From contig JANXDI010000021.1 in NCBI GenBank assembly GCA_025059595.1, positions 1 to 64,000 of the forward strand: a DNA stretch of 64,000 nt. The letters run 5' to 3'. The translations under genes and the position numbers were made by a program. Positions 51,561 to 60,523 of the stretch are shown here, in pieces. The notes below the pieces were generated by a model that made no database searches, was not told where the DNA came from, and saw nothing but the letters and a program-made list of their open reading frames with translations. The first letter of the stretch is position 1. Each line of letters opens with the position of its first letter. Source of the DNA: Candidatus Calditenuaceae archaeon (GTDB lineage: Archaea > Thermoproteota > Nitrososphaeria_A > Caldarchaeales > Calditenuaceae).

Positions 51561-54500
51561 TACTTCCCGCCCTCCTCAGACTCCTCGGTGAGCTGGTTCT
51601 GCAGAAGGTCGCTATACCTCATCAGCAGGCTCACCCTCCCAGTTCCGACAGGAACCTCCCTGCCTATTAGTATTCTCTCGATGTTCCCCTGAAGCTGGTC
51701 AACCTCACCTGAGGCCGCGGCCTCAACCAGAGTCTGGAAACTTATCTCGAACGCCGCTCTCGCAAGGACGCTCGTCTTGAGCCTCACTACTCCGTGCCTA
51801 CCTACCTGCCTTACCCGCCCGTCGAGCGTCATAGCGTCCGCAAGCAGCAGTAGATGTCTGACATCAACGTCTAGGCCCTGTTCCCTCAGGAGGTGTTGGG
51901 CTTCCTCTACTATGAGCTGCCTCGCGGCCTCTATTCCGAGAACCGAAGCCACCTCGTGAATGTCGTTAGACCTCACCCTCCTAAAATCAACCTCAGGCAG
52001 AGCCATAATCTCCTTCAGGTTTGAGCCCTCGGTCTGGATGAAGAACTCGCCACCCTTCCTCCTCACCACGGCCTTAGTTATCTTCCTGACACCCCTCAGC
52101 CTCGTGTTAAGTATCCTCGCCTTCAGTAGCTCAAGTGAGTCAAGCTCAACGCCCTTGACCGTCAGAGACACAGCCCTCTTAGACTCTATGAAGGAGGGCT
52201 TATACTGCTTCAAAGCCCTCGTAATCTCCTCCTTCGAGACAGCTAGCTCCCTCAAGGAATCCTCATCGAGCATCAATATCATGTTCCCCGTCTTCGCCTC
52301 TATCCGTATCTCGTCCACAACATCTCCGACGCTTACGTACTGGAGCTTGCTGGCTATCTTCCGAGCCAGCTTGGGGTCCTGGTTGTAGGGCGGCTTGAGG
52401 TAGACGTTCATCATGGGCGTTGATGGAACTCTCCTAGCGTCTATAATTTCGATGAGCCTTGGAAGCCCGACGAGGATGCTCTGCTCCCTGACACCGGCGA
52501 AATGGAATGTCCTAAGTGTCAGCTGGGTTCCCGGCTCGCCGAGTGACTGCGCCGCAATAATACCGACAGGGTCTCCTGACTCAATCATGCTCTGTAGGTA
52601 GACTCTGTAGGCCGTCGAAAACACTCGTTCAAGGGCATCCCTAGGCACCTTGAGCTTGAGGCAGGCATCAGACAGCTCCTGAACCACAGAGGGCGGCATC
52701 AGACCCTCATACCTCTTTGCAACTTCTTTAACGACGTCATTAGAGGCAGGCTCACCCGCGGGCCTCAGCTCCATCAAGACCTGCGAAATAATGTTGACTG
52801 GAACGAATGGTTTACCGTGGTCGCTCTTCCCAGGGTCAACGCCATCCTCGCCGTAGAGGAATTGGACAACCTTCTTCGTGTCAGACATCCTCACCGAGCC
52901 GTCGAACTCTACGTAGAGTGATTCAAGGGCGTTGATTAGCCTCCGCTGCATGTATCCGCTCTGCTGAGTCCTCACAGCTGTGTCAACCAGCCCGTCCCTT
53001 CCTCCCATTAGGTGGAAGAAGAACTCTATCGGGTCGAGGCCCTTTATGAACGGGTTATAGACGAAGCCACGAGCCCTCGGAGAAAGGTCGTTCCTCTCAA
53101 AGAACGTCAATACTCTGTCGGTGAATCCTCTGCTCGGCCTCTCCCTTCTCACCGCCTGCTGCCCCACGATAGCAATCATCTGGTCGATGTTCAGCGTGCT
53201 CCCCCTCGCACCTGTCTTAGCCATGACGACCAGCGGATTATCCACCGAGACATACTTCCTCACGAAGCCTCCTATCTCGTCCCTAGTCTTGGAGAGGAGT
53301 TCAAGTATCTCGGACTCGAAGGCCTTTGCAGGCGTCTCGCCGGGCTTAACCTCCAGCCTCCCCTTCTCATAATCTGACCTTAACTTCTCAAACTCCTCCT
53401 CCATCTTCTGAAGGAGTGCAGAGACCTTCCTGTAAACCTCCTCTGGGACCGTAAGGTTATCGATGCCGAATGTGAATGCCCGCAGATTAATGTAAGTGTT
53501 GGCTAGCCTGATGACACGGTTGAGGAATTTCGCAGCCTCCTCGTACCCGTATTCCCTGTATATCCTGTGGAGAATGCTGTTGGCTTTCTCGACACCGACT
53601 AAAGCTTTATCTACGAAGCCTTGAACTAGCTTGCCCTTCTCGATGACGACTTGGACATCGGAGCTGAAGTTGGATTGAACCCTGTGCGACAAGGTGGGTG
53701 GCAGGAGGAGGCTGAAGACCGTCTTTCCGCTCCAGAGCGGCTGAGGCTCGGTTATGTCAGGTTTCGGGAGCTCGCCTTTGTATCCGATGGCTGCTAGGAG
53801 ATACCCGAGCGTCTGCTTGTCGAAGTATGTTCCGTCTTTAGTCAATAGGTAGAGCGAGGTGAGGAAGTCCCTGATGGCACCGATAATCGGGGCGCCATAC
53901 CTCGCGGAGATTATGTTTCGCTGAACCTGTAGGAGTAGCCTCGCCTCGGCCTGCGCCTCCTCGCTCTGCGGGACGTGTAGGTTCATCTCGTCTCCGTCGA
54001 AGTCGGCGTTGTATGGTGTGCAGACCGCGAGGTTTAGCCTGAAGGTCTTGTAGGGGAGGACCTTCACTCTGTGAGCCATTATCGAGACACGGTGGAGGCT
54101 GGGCTGACGGTTGAATAGGACGATGTCACCGTCAAGTAGGTGCCTCTCGACGACCCACCCCTCCTCGAGGCTCTCCGCCACCTCCTCGAGGTTCTGGATA
54201 TTCTTGAGCCTAATCATCTTCCTGTCAGGCTTAACCACATACTTCGCTCCGGGATACTTTTCCGGCCCGTTCCTAACCATGCTCCTCAGCTTCTCCTTAT
54301 TCCAGTGCGTAACAACTTCAGGAACAGTAAGCTGCATAGCAATCTCCAAGGGAACCCCCACCTCATCAATGTCGATGCTGGGGTCTGGGGAGATGACTGT
54401 GCGGGCTGAGAAGTCGACGCGCTTCCCCGAGAGGTTGAGCCTGAAACGCCCCTCTTTGCCCTTGAGCCTCTGGGCGAGAGTCTTAAGGATTCTGCCTGAC

Positions 54501-55363
54501 CTGTGTTGTGCGGGAGAAATCCCTATCGTCTCGTTGTTGATATATGTCGTTACGTGGTATTGGAGGAGGTCTGATAGCTCCGCTATGACCGGTGAGGGGG
54601 CCGCCGCCGTTATGCTCTCTCTGAGCCTCTGGTTCACCCTCAAGATGTCTACCAGCTTGTGTGTCAAGTCGTCCTCGGAGCGGTAGTTACTCTCAAGAGT
54701 GATTGAAGGGCGGACATAGACTGGAGGGACAGGTAGAACGGTCAAGACCATCCACTCAGGCCTGGACGAGTGGGGGTCTATATCGAGGAGCTCCAAGTCG
54801 GAGTCAGGTATCCTCTCAAGCCTCTGCCTTACGGAGCTGGGCGTGAGCCTTACGGCACCCTGAGGTGTCGACTCAATGAAGGTTGAGGGCTTCTCAAGCT
54901 CGATTTTGAACTGCTTTTCACCGCAGTGCGGACAGGCCTGAGCGGCCATCGCCTTCTGCTTCACCTTGTAGAAAATGTGTCTAAACATTCTCCCCTCCTC
55001 CTTGAGCTGCTTCAGCCTTGCCTTCGTATCCTCGATATCGTCCTGACTCAGCAGCAGCCTCCCGCAAGACCTGCAAGTGCATCTGAGAAGCTCGTGTATT
55101 ATCTTAACGAAGCCTATGTGAATCACGGGCGCGGCCAGTTCTATGTGTCCGAAGTGGCCTGGGCAGGAGATGTATGTGTTCCCGCATGTCTTGCACCTCT
55201 GTCCAGGCTCCAAGGTTCCGAGCACTGGGTCCATGACGCCGGTCGGAATCGGCATACCATCCTCATCATAGGTATCTGGGCTCTGGACCTCGACTACGCT
55301 CATGTTCCTGATGAGGCTTGGAGGGAGCATGCCGAACTTTATCGCCGAAATTATCCCCCTCAA
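51560..55363 (-). CDS. rpo1: DNA-directed RNA polymerase largest subunit, unsplit A'+A''
   Basis: The protein has 1267 residues. The zinc site CKTCGNTYISCPGHFGH is near residue 57, the clamp zinc site CTCRSC and CPHCGEK follows, and the metal-binding YNADFDGDEMNLHVP motif lies near 455. The trigger-loop region GDPVGIIAAQSLGEPGTQLTLRTFHFAG (in part) is near 955 in the part that is a separate A'' protein in most archaea. No stop or frame change occurs at the normal split point. Unsplit Rpo1 is known in Thaumarchaeota and Aigarchaeota. The start overlaps rpo2 by four bases and the end abuts rpl30e. Confidence 0.98.
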   Translation of the reverse strand: MRGIISAIKFGMLPPSLIRNMSVVEVQSPDTYDEDGMPIPTGVMDPVLGTLEPGQRCKTCGNTYISCPGHFGHIELAAPVIHIGFVKIIHELLRCTCRSCGRLLLSQDDIEDTKARLKQLKEEGRMFRHIFYKVKQKAMAAQACPHCGEKQFKIELEKPSTFIESTPQGAVRLTPSSVRQRLERIPDSDLELLDIDPHSSRPEWMVLTVLPVPPVYVRPSITLESNYRSEDDLTHKLVDILRVNQRLRESITAAAPSPVIAELSDLLQYHVTTYINNETIGISPAQHRSGRILKTLAQRLKGKEGRFRLNLSGKRVDFSARTVISPDPSIDIDEVGVPLEIAMQLTVPEVVTHWNKEKLRSMVRNGPEKYPGAKYVVKPDRKMIRLKNIQNLEEVAESLEEGWVVERHLLDGDIVLFNRQPSLHRVSIMAHRVKVLPYKTFRLNLAVCTPYNADFDGDEMNLHVPQSEEAQAEARLLLQVQRNIISARYGAPIIGAIRDFLTSLYLLTKDGTYFDKQTLGYLLAAIGYKGELPKPDITEPQPLWSGKTVFSLLLPPTLSHRVQSNFSSDVQVVIEKGKLVQGFVDKALVGVEKANSILHRIYREYGYEEAAKFLNRVIRLANTYINLRAFTFGIDNLTVPEEVYRKVSALLQKMEEEFEKLRSDYEKGRLEVKPGETPAKAFESEILELLSKTRDEIGGFVRKYVSVDNPLVVMAKTGARGSTLNIDQMIAIVGQQAVRRERPSRGFTDRVLTFFERNDLSPRARGFVYNPFIKGLDPIEFFFHLMGGRDGLVDTAVRTQQSGYMQRRLINALESLYVEFDGSVRMSDTKKVVQFLYGEDGVDPGKSDHGKPFVPVNIISQVLMELRPAGEPASNDVVKEVAKRYEGLMPPSVVQELSDACLKLKVPRDALERVFSTAYRVYLQSMIESGDPVGIIAAQSLGEPGTQLTLRTFHFAGVREQSILVGLPRLIEIIDARRVPSTPMMNVYLKPPYNQDPKLARKIASKLQYVSVGDVVDEIRIEAKTGNMILMLDEDSLRELAVSKEEITRALKQYKPSFIESKRAVSLTVKGVELDSLELLKARILNTRLRGVRKITKAVVRRKGGEFFIQTEGSNLKEIMALPEVDFRRVRSNDIHEVASVLGIEAARQLIVEEAQHLLREQGLDVDVRHLLLLADAMTLDGRVRQVGRHGVVRLKTSVLARAAFEISFQTLVEAAASGEVDQLQGNIERILIGREVPVGTGRVSLLMRYSDLLQNQLTEESEEGGK

Positions 55364-58300
55364 CTTCCACCCACCTCCTCGAAGACAAGCTTCGGATAGA
55401 TGCCCATGGAGAGCAACTCGTTAAGCAGGAGGAAGAAGGCGTAAGACATCGAGACTTGGACACCTGAAAAGTCCTTGCCGTGAACGGGGCAGATGAGCTG
55501 GTTTTGCTTCAAGTCATAGTAGGATGGAAGCCCACATTTCTCGCAGAAGTGTGCCGTGTATTTGTCGCTCTGCTCAAGAAGCCTGTCAAGGAGCAGGTAG
55601 CTGGCGCCGTAAGCGATTAGGCAGTCTCTCTCCATCTCTCCGAACTTTAGGCCGCCTCCACGCGACCTACCCTCCGTCGGCTGCCTTGTCAATATCTGGA
55701 CCTGCCCCCTCGACCGAGCATGCACCTTATCCCTGACCAGATGGTGAAGTCTCTGATAATAGACGATGCCTACGAAAATCTCGACCTCGTATCTTCTACC
55801 CGTAAGACCGTCATACATGACCTCTGTCCCGGCTCCCTTGAATCCTAGGGCCTCCAGCTCAGCCTTAATCTCCTCCAGAGGCTTGCCAATGAATGGTGAG
55901 CCATCTACCTCGACGCCCTTCAGGCTCGCGAGCTTTCCCGCGAGGCTCTCTATCAGCTGGCCAACCGTCATCCTAGATGGGAAGGCGTGCGGATTAATTA
56001 TCAGGTCAGGCACTATGCCGCTCGACGTGTAGGGCATGTCAGCGTGAGGGAAGAGCATGCCTACGACGCCCTTCTGGCCGTGCCTCGATGCGAACTTGTC
56101 CCCAATCTCTGCGAAGCAGTCGGTCCTGATTCTCGCCTTAACCAGCGTGGTCTCCTCCAGCGTCTTGCTTACCATCATGGCGTCTACGACCCCAGCCTCC
56201 GTGGGCTTGATGACCTCAGACGAGTCCCTCCAAACCATCTCTCTAGCCGGAGCTCTCATGTACTCCTCCATGAAGCGCGGAGGACTGACCATGCCGACGA
56301 TAGCCATTCCGCCAACGACCTCAGACTCGGGGAACGCCAAGCCGTCCGAGTCTAGGGCCCTGTAGTATTGCTCACCCCTATACCCCCTCACGCTAGGCTC
56401 AGGAATGGAAAGCCGGTCCCTCTCCCCCCCGATATACTGCTTAGCCTCAACCTCGTAGGTCCTGTAACTGATGCTATAGCCAACCCCCCGCTCCACGGAG
56501 GACTTGTTGAGCACAACGGCATCCTCCATGTTATATCCGTAGCCGGTCAGGACAGCTACAACCAAGTTCTGACCCAACGGCCTCTCCATGAGAGAGAGCC
56601 GCCTCATGAAACGCGTAACGACAAGCGGCTTCTGCGGATAAACCAGAAGGTGGAGGCGTGAGTCTGTCCTGAGGTTTAGGCTCGTCAGCGGTACGCCGAG
56701 AGCCTGCTTTGCCATCGATGCTTCGTAAACGTTTCTCGGAGACTGGTTATGGTCGCTGTAGGGTATGATCGACGCAACAGCCCCCATCATTAAAAGCGGC
56801 GATATCTCGAGATATTGGTGACTTATGGTCAAGCTCTCGGGAGACAGCGCGACGAGTATGTTCTCCTCCTCGGAGGCGTCCAGAAACTCCACGGCTCCTA
56901 TCGAGACTAAGTCCCTGAACCTGAATGTCCCGTTCGAGATGGAGTCTATCATCGCTTTGGAGATGCTCGGAACTCCGTTTTCCACGACAATCAGAGGCCT
57001 TCTTACCCGGCCCTCGTCGGTGTAAATCTCAACCTCCTGTATTTGGGGATACTCACTTAAGCTTACGTTAATTGAGGGGCTTATCTCGCCCTTCCTCCTC
57101 AAAGACCTGAGCTCGCGGACGAGTGTCTTCCCATCTTGGTGGTAGCCTATCAGCTCGTTATCGAGATACACCTTGGCGCTGTAGGTCTTCTTTCTACCGC
57201 GCCTACGCTCGTCTAGCGCTACGAAGATTCCAACCATGCCGAGGTCGACGAGCCTCCTTTTCAGCTCAATCTTATCCTGCTGAGAAAGCGGGACAGACAC
57301 TTCAGCACCCAAAGCCAAGTTCTTGACGAGCCCAGAGTTTGCACCCTCCGGAGTCTCTACCGGACATATCCTCCCCCAGTGCGTGCCGTGGAGGTCTCTC
57401 GCCTCAAAATGAGCTTGGCTGCGGCTCAGAGGAGACTGGACCCGTCTCAGGTGACTGAGAGTGGCTAGATAGTTTGTCCTGTTCAAAAGCTGTGTGACGC
57501 CTACCCTGCCTCCCGGCCAGTTGCCGGTCGCAAATGCGTGAGTAACCACGTCGTTAACAATACTCGGCTTGACGAAAGGCGAGATTGTTATTGGGTAGCG
57601 TGAAGCCATGCTCTTCTCGAGCTGATACTTTATATCCCTAATCAGCTTGGTCAGCGCCATCCTGAAGAGCTCTGTCAGCAGGGGATTCTCCAGCTTCAGC
57701 CTCTTATTGCCATAATGGTCCTTGTCCGAGGGCTTTCGCAGACCCACACTCGTCTCGAGAAGTTTACCGACCATGTCGCAGAGAAGTATTCCCTTCTTGT
57801 ATCTGGCATCCAGTGTCGTGCCGATGTGGAGCATGAAGATGTTGTCAATCATCTGTTCAGCCCTCTGCTTCCTATACTCCTCGGCATATCCGAACGCGAT
57901 TCTGTTCCCGATGTAGACCAGCGCGCTATCCACGGTCTCGACACCCTCAGCCTCCATGAAGGATGGCTCGAGGAGCTCTTGAATTGCTGGGTTATTCGAG
58001 ACTAAGTTGACTATCTCGCTGTCCTTAGTCAGGCCAAGCGCCCTCAACATCACTATAAGGGGAATGCCCTTGTAGATTCTGGAGAAGAAGACTTTAACGG
58101 GGCTTCCGGGCTTGTAAGTCACTTCAACCTTACTCATCCTTCCCTGATGAGACGAGAGTAGCATAGCCGAGTATTGCGGGTTCTCCCTCTGGTCCTTCAC
58201 CGTTACGAGGACTTTGTTAGGCGAGAGGTCTTCAATAGCGACTATGACCCTCTCGGAGCCGTTTATGATAAAGTAGCCTCCGGGGTCTAGTGGGTCCTCG

Positions 58301-58755
58301 CCGATGGCCGCCAGCTCCTCGGGCGTCATTTTGCTTAAAGGGCAGATTGAGGACTTCACCATTATTGGAATTGAGCCGATGAGGACGCGCTCCGCGACTA
58401 CGGCAGGCTTGTCGTCCACGTAAAGGGACATCTTCACGTAGATTGGCGCCGCATATGTGAGGTTCCTCAGCCTACACTCCATAGGCGTAACATCCTCCCT
58501 AACCATCCCGTCTATCTCAACGATGCGTGGAGAGCCTATCTCGACGCTCTCAAACTTAAGCTCAGCCTTTCCACGAGCCTTAATCTCGACCGGACTCATA
58601 CTCATTATTAGGTTCTTGAGACCCTCCCTGACGAAGTAGTCGTAGGACATGAGATGATGGCTGATTAGACCCGCGTCATCAATGTAGGCGTCGGCGATTT
58701 TCATTAGGTCCTCGCTCGTTAACACTGGCTGATTGGATGCGGCCTTAGCTCTCAC
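55360..58755 (-). CDS. rpo2: DNA-directed RNA polymerase subunit B, unsplit
   Basis: The 1131-residue single chain contains the lobe, fork and wall regions. Recognisable are HWGRICPVETPEGANSGLVKNLAL, GYNMEDAVVLNKSSVERG, GDKFASRHGQKGVVG and the C-terminal zinc motif CEKCGLPSYYDLKQNQLICPVHG (given here across about 1085-1110). B is not divided into B'' and B' as it is in many euryarchaea. It overlaps rpo5 and rpo1 by four bases each. Confidence 0.98.
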   Translation of the reverse strand: MRAKAASNQPVLTSEDLMKIADAYIDDAGLISHHLMSYDYFVREGLKNLIMSMSPVEIKARGKAELKFESVEIGSPRIVEIDGMVREDVTPMECRLRNLTYAAPIYVKMSLYVDDKPAVVAERVLIGSIPIMVKSSICPLSKMTPEELAAIGEDPLDPGGYFIINGSERVIVAIEDLSPNKVLVTVKDQRENPQYSAMLLSSHQGRMSKVEVTYKPGSPVKVFFSRIYKGIPLIVMLRALGLTKDSEIVNLVSNNPAIQELLEPSFMEAEGVETVDSALVYIGNRIAFGYAEEYRKQRAEQMIDNIFMLHIGTTLDARYKKGILLCDMVGKLLETSVGLRKPSDKDHYGNKRLKLENPLLTELFRMALTKLIRDIKYQLEKSMASRYPITISPFVKPSIVNDVVTHAFATGNWPGGRVGVTQLLNRTNYLATLSHLRRVQSPLSRSQAHFEARDLHGTHWGRICPVETPEGANSGLVKNLALGAEVSVPLSQQDKIELKRRLVDLGMVGIFVALDERRRGRKKTYSAKVYLDNELIGYHQDGKTLVRELRSLRRKGEISPSINVSLSEYPQIQEVEIYTDEGRVRRPLIVVENGVPSISKAMIDSISNGTFRFRDLVSIGAVEFLDASEEENILVALSPESLTISHQYLEISPLLMMGAVASIIPYSDHNQSPRNVYEASMAKQALGVPLTSLNLRTDSRLHLLVYPQKPLVVTRFMRRLSLMERPLGQNLVVAVLTGYGYNMEDAVVLNKSSVERGVGYSISYRTYEVEAKQYIGGERDRLSIPEPSVRGYRGEQYYRALDSDGLAFPESEVVGGMAIVGMVSPPRFMEEYMRAPAREMVWRDSSEVIKPTEAGVVDAMMVSKTLEETTLVKARIRTDCFAEIGDKFASRHGQKGVVGMLFPHADMPYTSSGIVPDLIINPHAFPSRMTVGQLIESLAGKLASLKGVEVDGSPFIGKPLEEIKAELEALGFKGAGTEVMYDGLTGRRYEVEIFVGIVYYQRLHHLVRDKVHARSRGQVQILTRQPTEGRSRGGGLKFGEMERDCLIAYGASYLLLDRLLEQSDKYTAHFCEKCGLPSYYDLKQNQLICPVHGKDFSGVQVSMSYAFFLLLNELLSMGIYPKLVFEEVGGS

Positions 58756-59045
58756 TCCTCCCTCACCACCAGCCTATAATAAGTTGCAAGACCAGCCGTC
58801 GGCGACCTCCTCGATATTTTCAAGACATCGCCGGGCTTGGCTCCGATCTCGCGCACCACTGGGTCGCTTACTAATATCCTCGGTAACTCATTTAAAGTGA
58901 CTCTATACCTACTCAACAGCTCCTGCACCTCCTCAGGCTTCATCACCTCGTGTCGAGGGACCAGCTCATGCTCGAGTATCGAGATGGATGTTGAAGGCTC
59001 CTCTTCAACCTTAGCTCTCTTAGATTTAGAAGGCTTCTCGGGCAG
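58752..59045 (-). CDS. rpo5: DNA-directed RNA polymerase subunit H (Rpo5)
   Basis: The conserved Rpo5 core runs YRVTLNELPRILVSDPVVREIGAKPGDVLKI. The first ATG/GTG/TTG start, GTG 58946, would give only 64 residues and miss the conserved opening. The same frame upstream reads ILEHELVPRHEV, matching the LVPKHEV box at the start of archaeal Rpo5, after a Lys-rich tail, and extends to CTG 59045 just past an in-frame stop. GGTGGTG lies four bases before that CTG. I therefore propose 97 residues with a CTG start. It heads the polymerase operon; a TATA-like element is at 59101-59113. Confidence 0.85.
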   Translation of the reverse strand: MPEKPSKSKRAKVEEEPSTSISILEHELVPRHEVMKPEEVQELLSRYRVTLNELPRILVSDPVVREIGAKPGDVLKISRRSPTAGLATYYRLVVREE

Positions 59046-59100
59046 AATACACCACCATCCCTATAACCAGATTCACTTGTGGAAAAATCGTAATAGTCCC

Positions 59101-59113
59101 CTTATTAATTTAT
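59101..59113. promoter_or_regulatory. TATA element for the RNA polymerase operon
   Basis: The sequence TTATTAATTTAT works in both directions. On the minus strand it places the transcript start about 30 bases before CTG 59045. On the plus strand it points at the GC-rich stretch that follows. Confidence 0.45.
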
Positions 59114-59124
59114 CCCATCTGCCT

Positions 59125-59188
59125 GTCATGAAAAACGGGCTACCCGGGGGGTCTGGGGGCATGACTCGCCCTTGGCCGGAGAGCCAAG
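59125..59188 (+). other. GC-rich structured stretch, possible small RNA or leader
   Basis: GTCATG (59125-59130) can pair with CATGAC (59160-59165), enclosing runs of G and C, and CTTGGC (59171-59176) pairs with GCCAAG (59183-59188). The stretch is much richer in GC than its AT-rich flanks. It lies between the polymerase promoter and the TATA of the HesB gene. It fits no known RNA family I recognise. Confidence 0.25.
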
Positions 59189-59224
59189 GATTATTTAGAA
59201 GGATGCCATTGCTCAGCTAACGGT

Positions 59225-59566
59225 ATGCCGGAGTTCAGAATAAGCCTCACTCAGCGGGCCGCCGTCAAGGTGAAGGAGTATTTGGAGAGCGAGGGAGGCG
59301 ACCTCGCATTACGGGTGCTTATACTGGGTGAGGGGTGCTGTGGGTATAGGTATGGCATGGTTCTGGATAACGAGGTTTTGGACGATGATGTTGTCGTTCA
59401 GGACAACGGTGTTAGGATAGTTGTTGATAGGTTTAGCGCCTCGTTGTTGGCAGGGTCTGAGATAGACTACGTTGAGGATGAGAGGGGCTCTGGGTTCGTG
59501 GTGAAGAACCCTAATGAGCAGTCGACATGCAGCTGCGGTGGCCATCACCACAGCCTCATGGAGTAG
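59225..59566 (+). CDS. HesB/IscA-family iron-sulfur carrier
   Basis: The 113-residue protein has the IscA fold beginning ISLTQRAAVKVKEYLESEG and a middle segment with LILGEGCCGYRYG, where the first conserved Cys normally lies. The C-terminal CxC motif is present as STCSCGGHHH. Its GEGCCGYRYG differs from the usual GGCSG, so metal binding may be altered. The TTATTTAGAA element at 59191-59200 gives a leaderless start. It is followed after nine bases by a peroxiredoxin. Confidence 0.85.
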   Translation: MPEFRISLTQRAAVKVKEYLESEGGDLALRVLILGEGCCGYRYGMVLDNEVLDDDVVVQDNGVRIVVDRFSASLLAGSEIDYVEDERGSGFVVKNPNEQSTCSCGGHHHSLME

Positions 59567-59575
59567 ATTCAGAGC

Positions 59576-60037
59576 ATGAAGGTTGGAGACGACTGTCCGG
59601 ACTTCTCCTTACCCTCCACGGAGGGGGAGTTCAGGCTCAAAGAGAAGCTTGGAAAAGACAAATACATTATACTTTACTTCTACCCGAGAGATGATACACC
59701 TGGCTGCACGGCCGAGGCCTGCAGCTTTAGAGACAATATGGGTGTCTTAACGAATTACGGGGCAGAAGTTTACGGCATAAGCACTGACAGCCTCGAAAGC
59801 CATAAGAAATTCATTCAGAAGTACGGCCTCACTTTCCCATTACTCAGCGACAGAGGAGCCGAGGTTGCGCGCCTCTTCGACGCATACAACAGCCTCTTCA
59901 AGGCGGCTAAGCGAAAGACGTTCATAATCTCTCCTGAAGGAAAAATCGCCAAAATAATTGAGGGAGTGAAGCCAGATGAGCACGTTCGACTGGCGAGAGA
60001 GTTTCTGGAGAGACGGGTCTCCCAGAGACCTACTTGA
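59576..60037 (+). CDS. bcp: Peroxiredoxin of the BCP/PrxQ type
   Basis: This 153-residue thiol peroxidase has FYPRDDTPGCTAEACSFRDN with the peroxidatic Cys (PGCT) and resolving Cys five residues later, typical of atypical 2-Cys BCP. YGISTDSLESHKKFIQKYGL follows. It reduces peroxides using a thioredoxin-like donor. It is probably co-transcribed with the HesB gene and overlaps the 3' end of the opposing Rdx gene by eight bases. Confidence 0.95.
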   Translation: MKVGDDCPDFSLPSTEGEFRLKEKLGKDKYIILYFYPRDDTPGCTAEACSFRDNMGVLTNYGAEVYGISTDSLESHKKFIQKYGLTFPLLSDRGAEVARLFDAYNSLFKAAKRKTFIISPEGKIAKIIEGVKPDEHVRLAREFLERRVSQRPT

Positions 60038-60281
60038 CCCGCGTCCGAATCTCCTTAACCAGCTCCTCAGCCGTGGGGAATCTTCCTCCCTGCTCCTTCC
60101 TCGAGAAAATCTTCTTGTCATCGATATAGACGTCGAAGGTGCCGCCGTCTGAGGTGTCGAGTGTCACGGAGAAGCGCTTATTGTATTCTGTGCCGAATGT
60201 TTGCAGGAGGTTGTTTGCAAGCTCCAGTGCTCTCGGTAAGTGGCCGCATGGGACGCAGTAGACTATTCTGACGTTTACCAA
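60030..60281 (-). CDS. Rdx/SelW-family thioredoxin-like protein
   Basis: The 83-residue protein has VRIVYCVPCGHLPRALELANNLL, the CxxC redox motif in an SelW/Rdx fold, and a late FDVYIDDKKIFSRKEQGGRFP, which matches the family C-terminal motif. The second Cys takes the place of selenocysteine. Start TTG 60281 has TATA-like sequence about 27 bases upstream. The function is redox regulation of unknown partners; being convergent with peroxiredoxin suggests oxidative-stress context. Confidence 0.88.
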   Translation of the reverse strand: MVNVRIVYCVPCGHLPRALELANNLLQTFGTEYNKRFSVTLDTSDGGTFDVYIDDKKIFSRKEQGGRFPTAEELVKEIRTRVK

Positions 60282-60390
60282 GGCGTGGTATCTTCTCTTT
60301 TTTAGTTTATTAATTTTGACCAGCTTTCCATGTTGGTGTATTTTTAAGGTTTATATGTGCGTATTTAAAAATTTGGGATAAGGAAGGAAA

Positions 60391-60510
60391 ATGCTGAGCA
60401 GGCAGATTGCTGAGGGCGTTGAGGAGTGTCCGAGGTGTCATCTCGAGGTTCCGACAGGGACGCGAAGGTGTCCTCGGTGCGGCCTCTGCATTACATGCTC
60501 CAGCCAGTAA
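60391..60510 (+). CDS. 39-residue zinc-ribbon protein
   Basis: The frame begins MLSRQIAEGVEECPRCHLEV and goes on with RRCPRCGLCITCSSQ, so two CPRC pairs could hold zinc. It is too short for most gene callers. Support comes from AAGGAAGG just before the ATG and TATA-like sequences (TTTATATG at 60350-60357, TATTTAAA at 60362-60369). It ends 14 bases before the convergent nuclease gene. Function unknown; such tiny zinc ribbons often act as RNA- or protein-binding factors. Confidence 0.65.
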   Translation: MLSRQIAEGVEECPRCHLEVPTGTRRCPRCGLCITCSSQ

Positions 60511-60523
60511 ACTGTTGCGGTCT

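Noticed and set aside
54111..54686. 191-codon plus-strand frame inside rpo1
   Set aside because: Antisense to the most conserved part of the polymerase subunit; low-complexity Ser/Leu composition.
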